Assembly (NCBI RefSeq): GCF_963676855.1
Contig: NZ_OY781460.1
Span: forward strand, 868,001 to 932,000
Direction: 5' to 3'
Origin: an uncultured Anaeromusa sp.
GTDB taxonomy: Bacteria > Bacillota > Negativicutes > Anaeromusales > Anaeromusaceae
DNA: 64,000 bases
The translations under genes were made by a program, and so were the position numbers. The notes beneath the pieces are model-generated. The model did no database searches. It saw only the letters and a list, made by a program, of their open reading frames with translations, and was not told where the DNA came from. Shown here one piece after another: positions 63,926 to 64,000 of the stretch. Each line of letters begins with the position of its first letter. Positions within the stretch are counted from its first letter, which is position 1.

Positions 63926-63962
63926 AAGCCAGGAAAGACCGTTGTGTCTTCCTGGCTTCTTT
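63926..63962 (+). terminator. Terminator of the che cluster
   Basis: AAGCCAGGAAaGAC pairs with GTCtTCCTGGCTT and is followed by a T-rich stretch. The last 38 bases of the window show no gene. Confidence 0.8.
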
Positions 63963-64000
63963 GCTTCCGTAATCCTCATTCGAGCCCATAGCCGGACATC

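Noticed and set aside
1..64000. CRISPR arrays, tRNA or rRNA genes
   Set aside because: No regularly spaced repeats, cloverleaf sequences or rRNA signatures were noticed by eye; a tRNAscan and CRISPR finder run would settle it.

Overview
The window looks like a chromosome segment from an anaerobic diderm Firmicute, most likely class Negativicutes (Sporomusaceae-like). This is inferred from gene content, not from rRNA. Firmicute-type features are strong AGGAGG ribosome sites, DUF951, DUF3343, butyrate kinase, the BioW route to biotin and an N15-spaced BirA box. A KpsF/GutQ arabinose-5-phosphate isomerase points to a lipopolysaccharide outer membrane. Pyruvate formate-lyase, selenium genes and Etf/FixCX electron transfer point to anaerobic life. 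No rRNA, tRNA or CRISPR array was seen.

Layout. 1-1.6 kb: end of a selenium cluster (selD, yedF, DUF3343) and DUF951. 1.7-6.9 kb: a chemoreceptor, then a ZTP (pfl-motif) riboswitch controlling pflB-pflA. 7-16.4 kb: ordinary housekeeping genes (ychF, cupin, flavin oxidoreductases, lipoate ligase, phosphoesterase, 2-hydroxyacid dehydrogenase, DOMON lipoprotein, POT transporter). 16.5-22.3 kb: DeoR regulator, four-carbon acid-sugar kinase, PdxA2 and GntP permease, which form a D-threonate/erythronate-type pathway, followed by kpsF. 23-34.5 kb: a CBS-PAS sigma-54 activator, a well-formed -24/-12 promoter and a ten-gene operon (PhaJ-like hydratase, acyl-CoA dehydrogenase, permease, CoA-transferase, crotonase, EtfBA, FixCX, small membrane protein). 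The operon resembles E. coli ydiF-ydiO-ydiQRST and would suit 3-hydroxybutyrate or crotonate metabolism.

34.5-49.5 kb: an ORF-less group II intron remnant beside gyrA, then buk, a second chemoreceptor, hsp20, a PHP phosphatase, an exported glycerophosphodiesterase with a beta-propeller-like partner, a TauE/SafE permease, a cyclophilin, a sensor kinase with a periplasmic binding domain and a small HATPase protein. 49.6-54.2 kb: a biotin operon (membrane protein-bioW-bioF // bioD) under a BirA box, split by an intact IS3-family element. 54.3-63.9 kb: a self-contained signalling array: NtrC-type regulator, receiver-HPt-P2-HPt-CheA hybrid, CheW, a multi-HAMP MCP, CheR and CheB.

The least explained content is intergenic. 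Four copies of a 157-321 bp imperfect palindrome (family A) have terminal inverted repeats and compensatory base changes; two begin at the first base after a stop codon. A second, purine-rich element (family B, about 50 bp, six copies) tends to overlap or touch stop codons and is the site into which the IS3 element inserted. A hairpin module found inside the long family A copies also interrupts a family B copy. I do not recognise these families.
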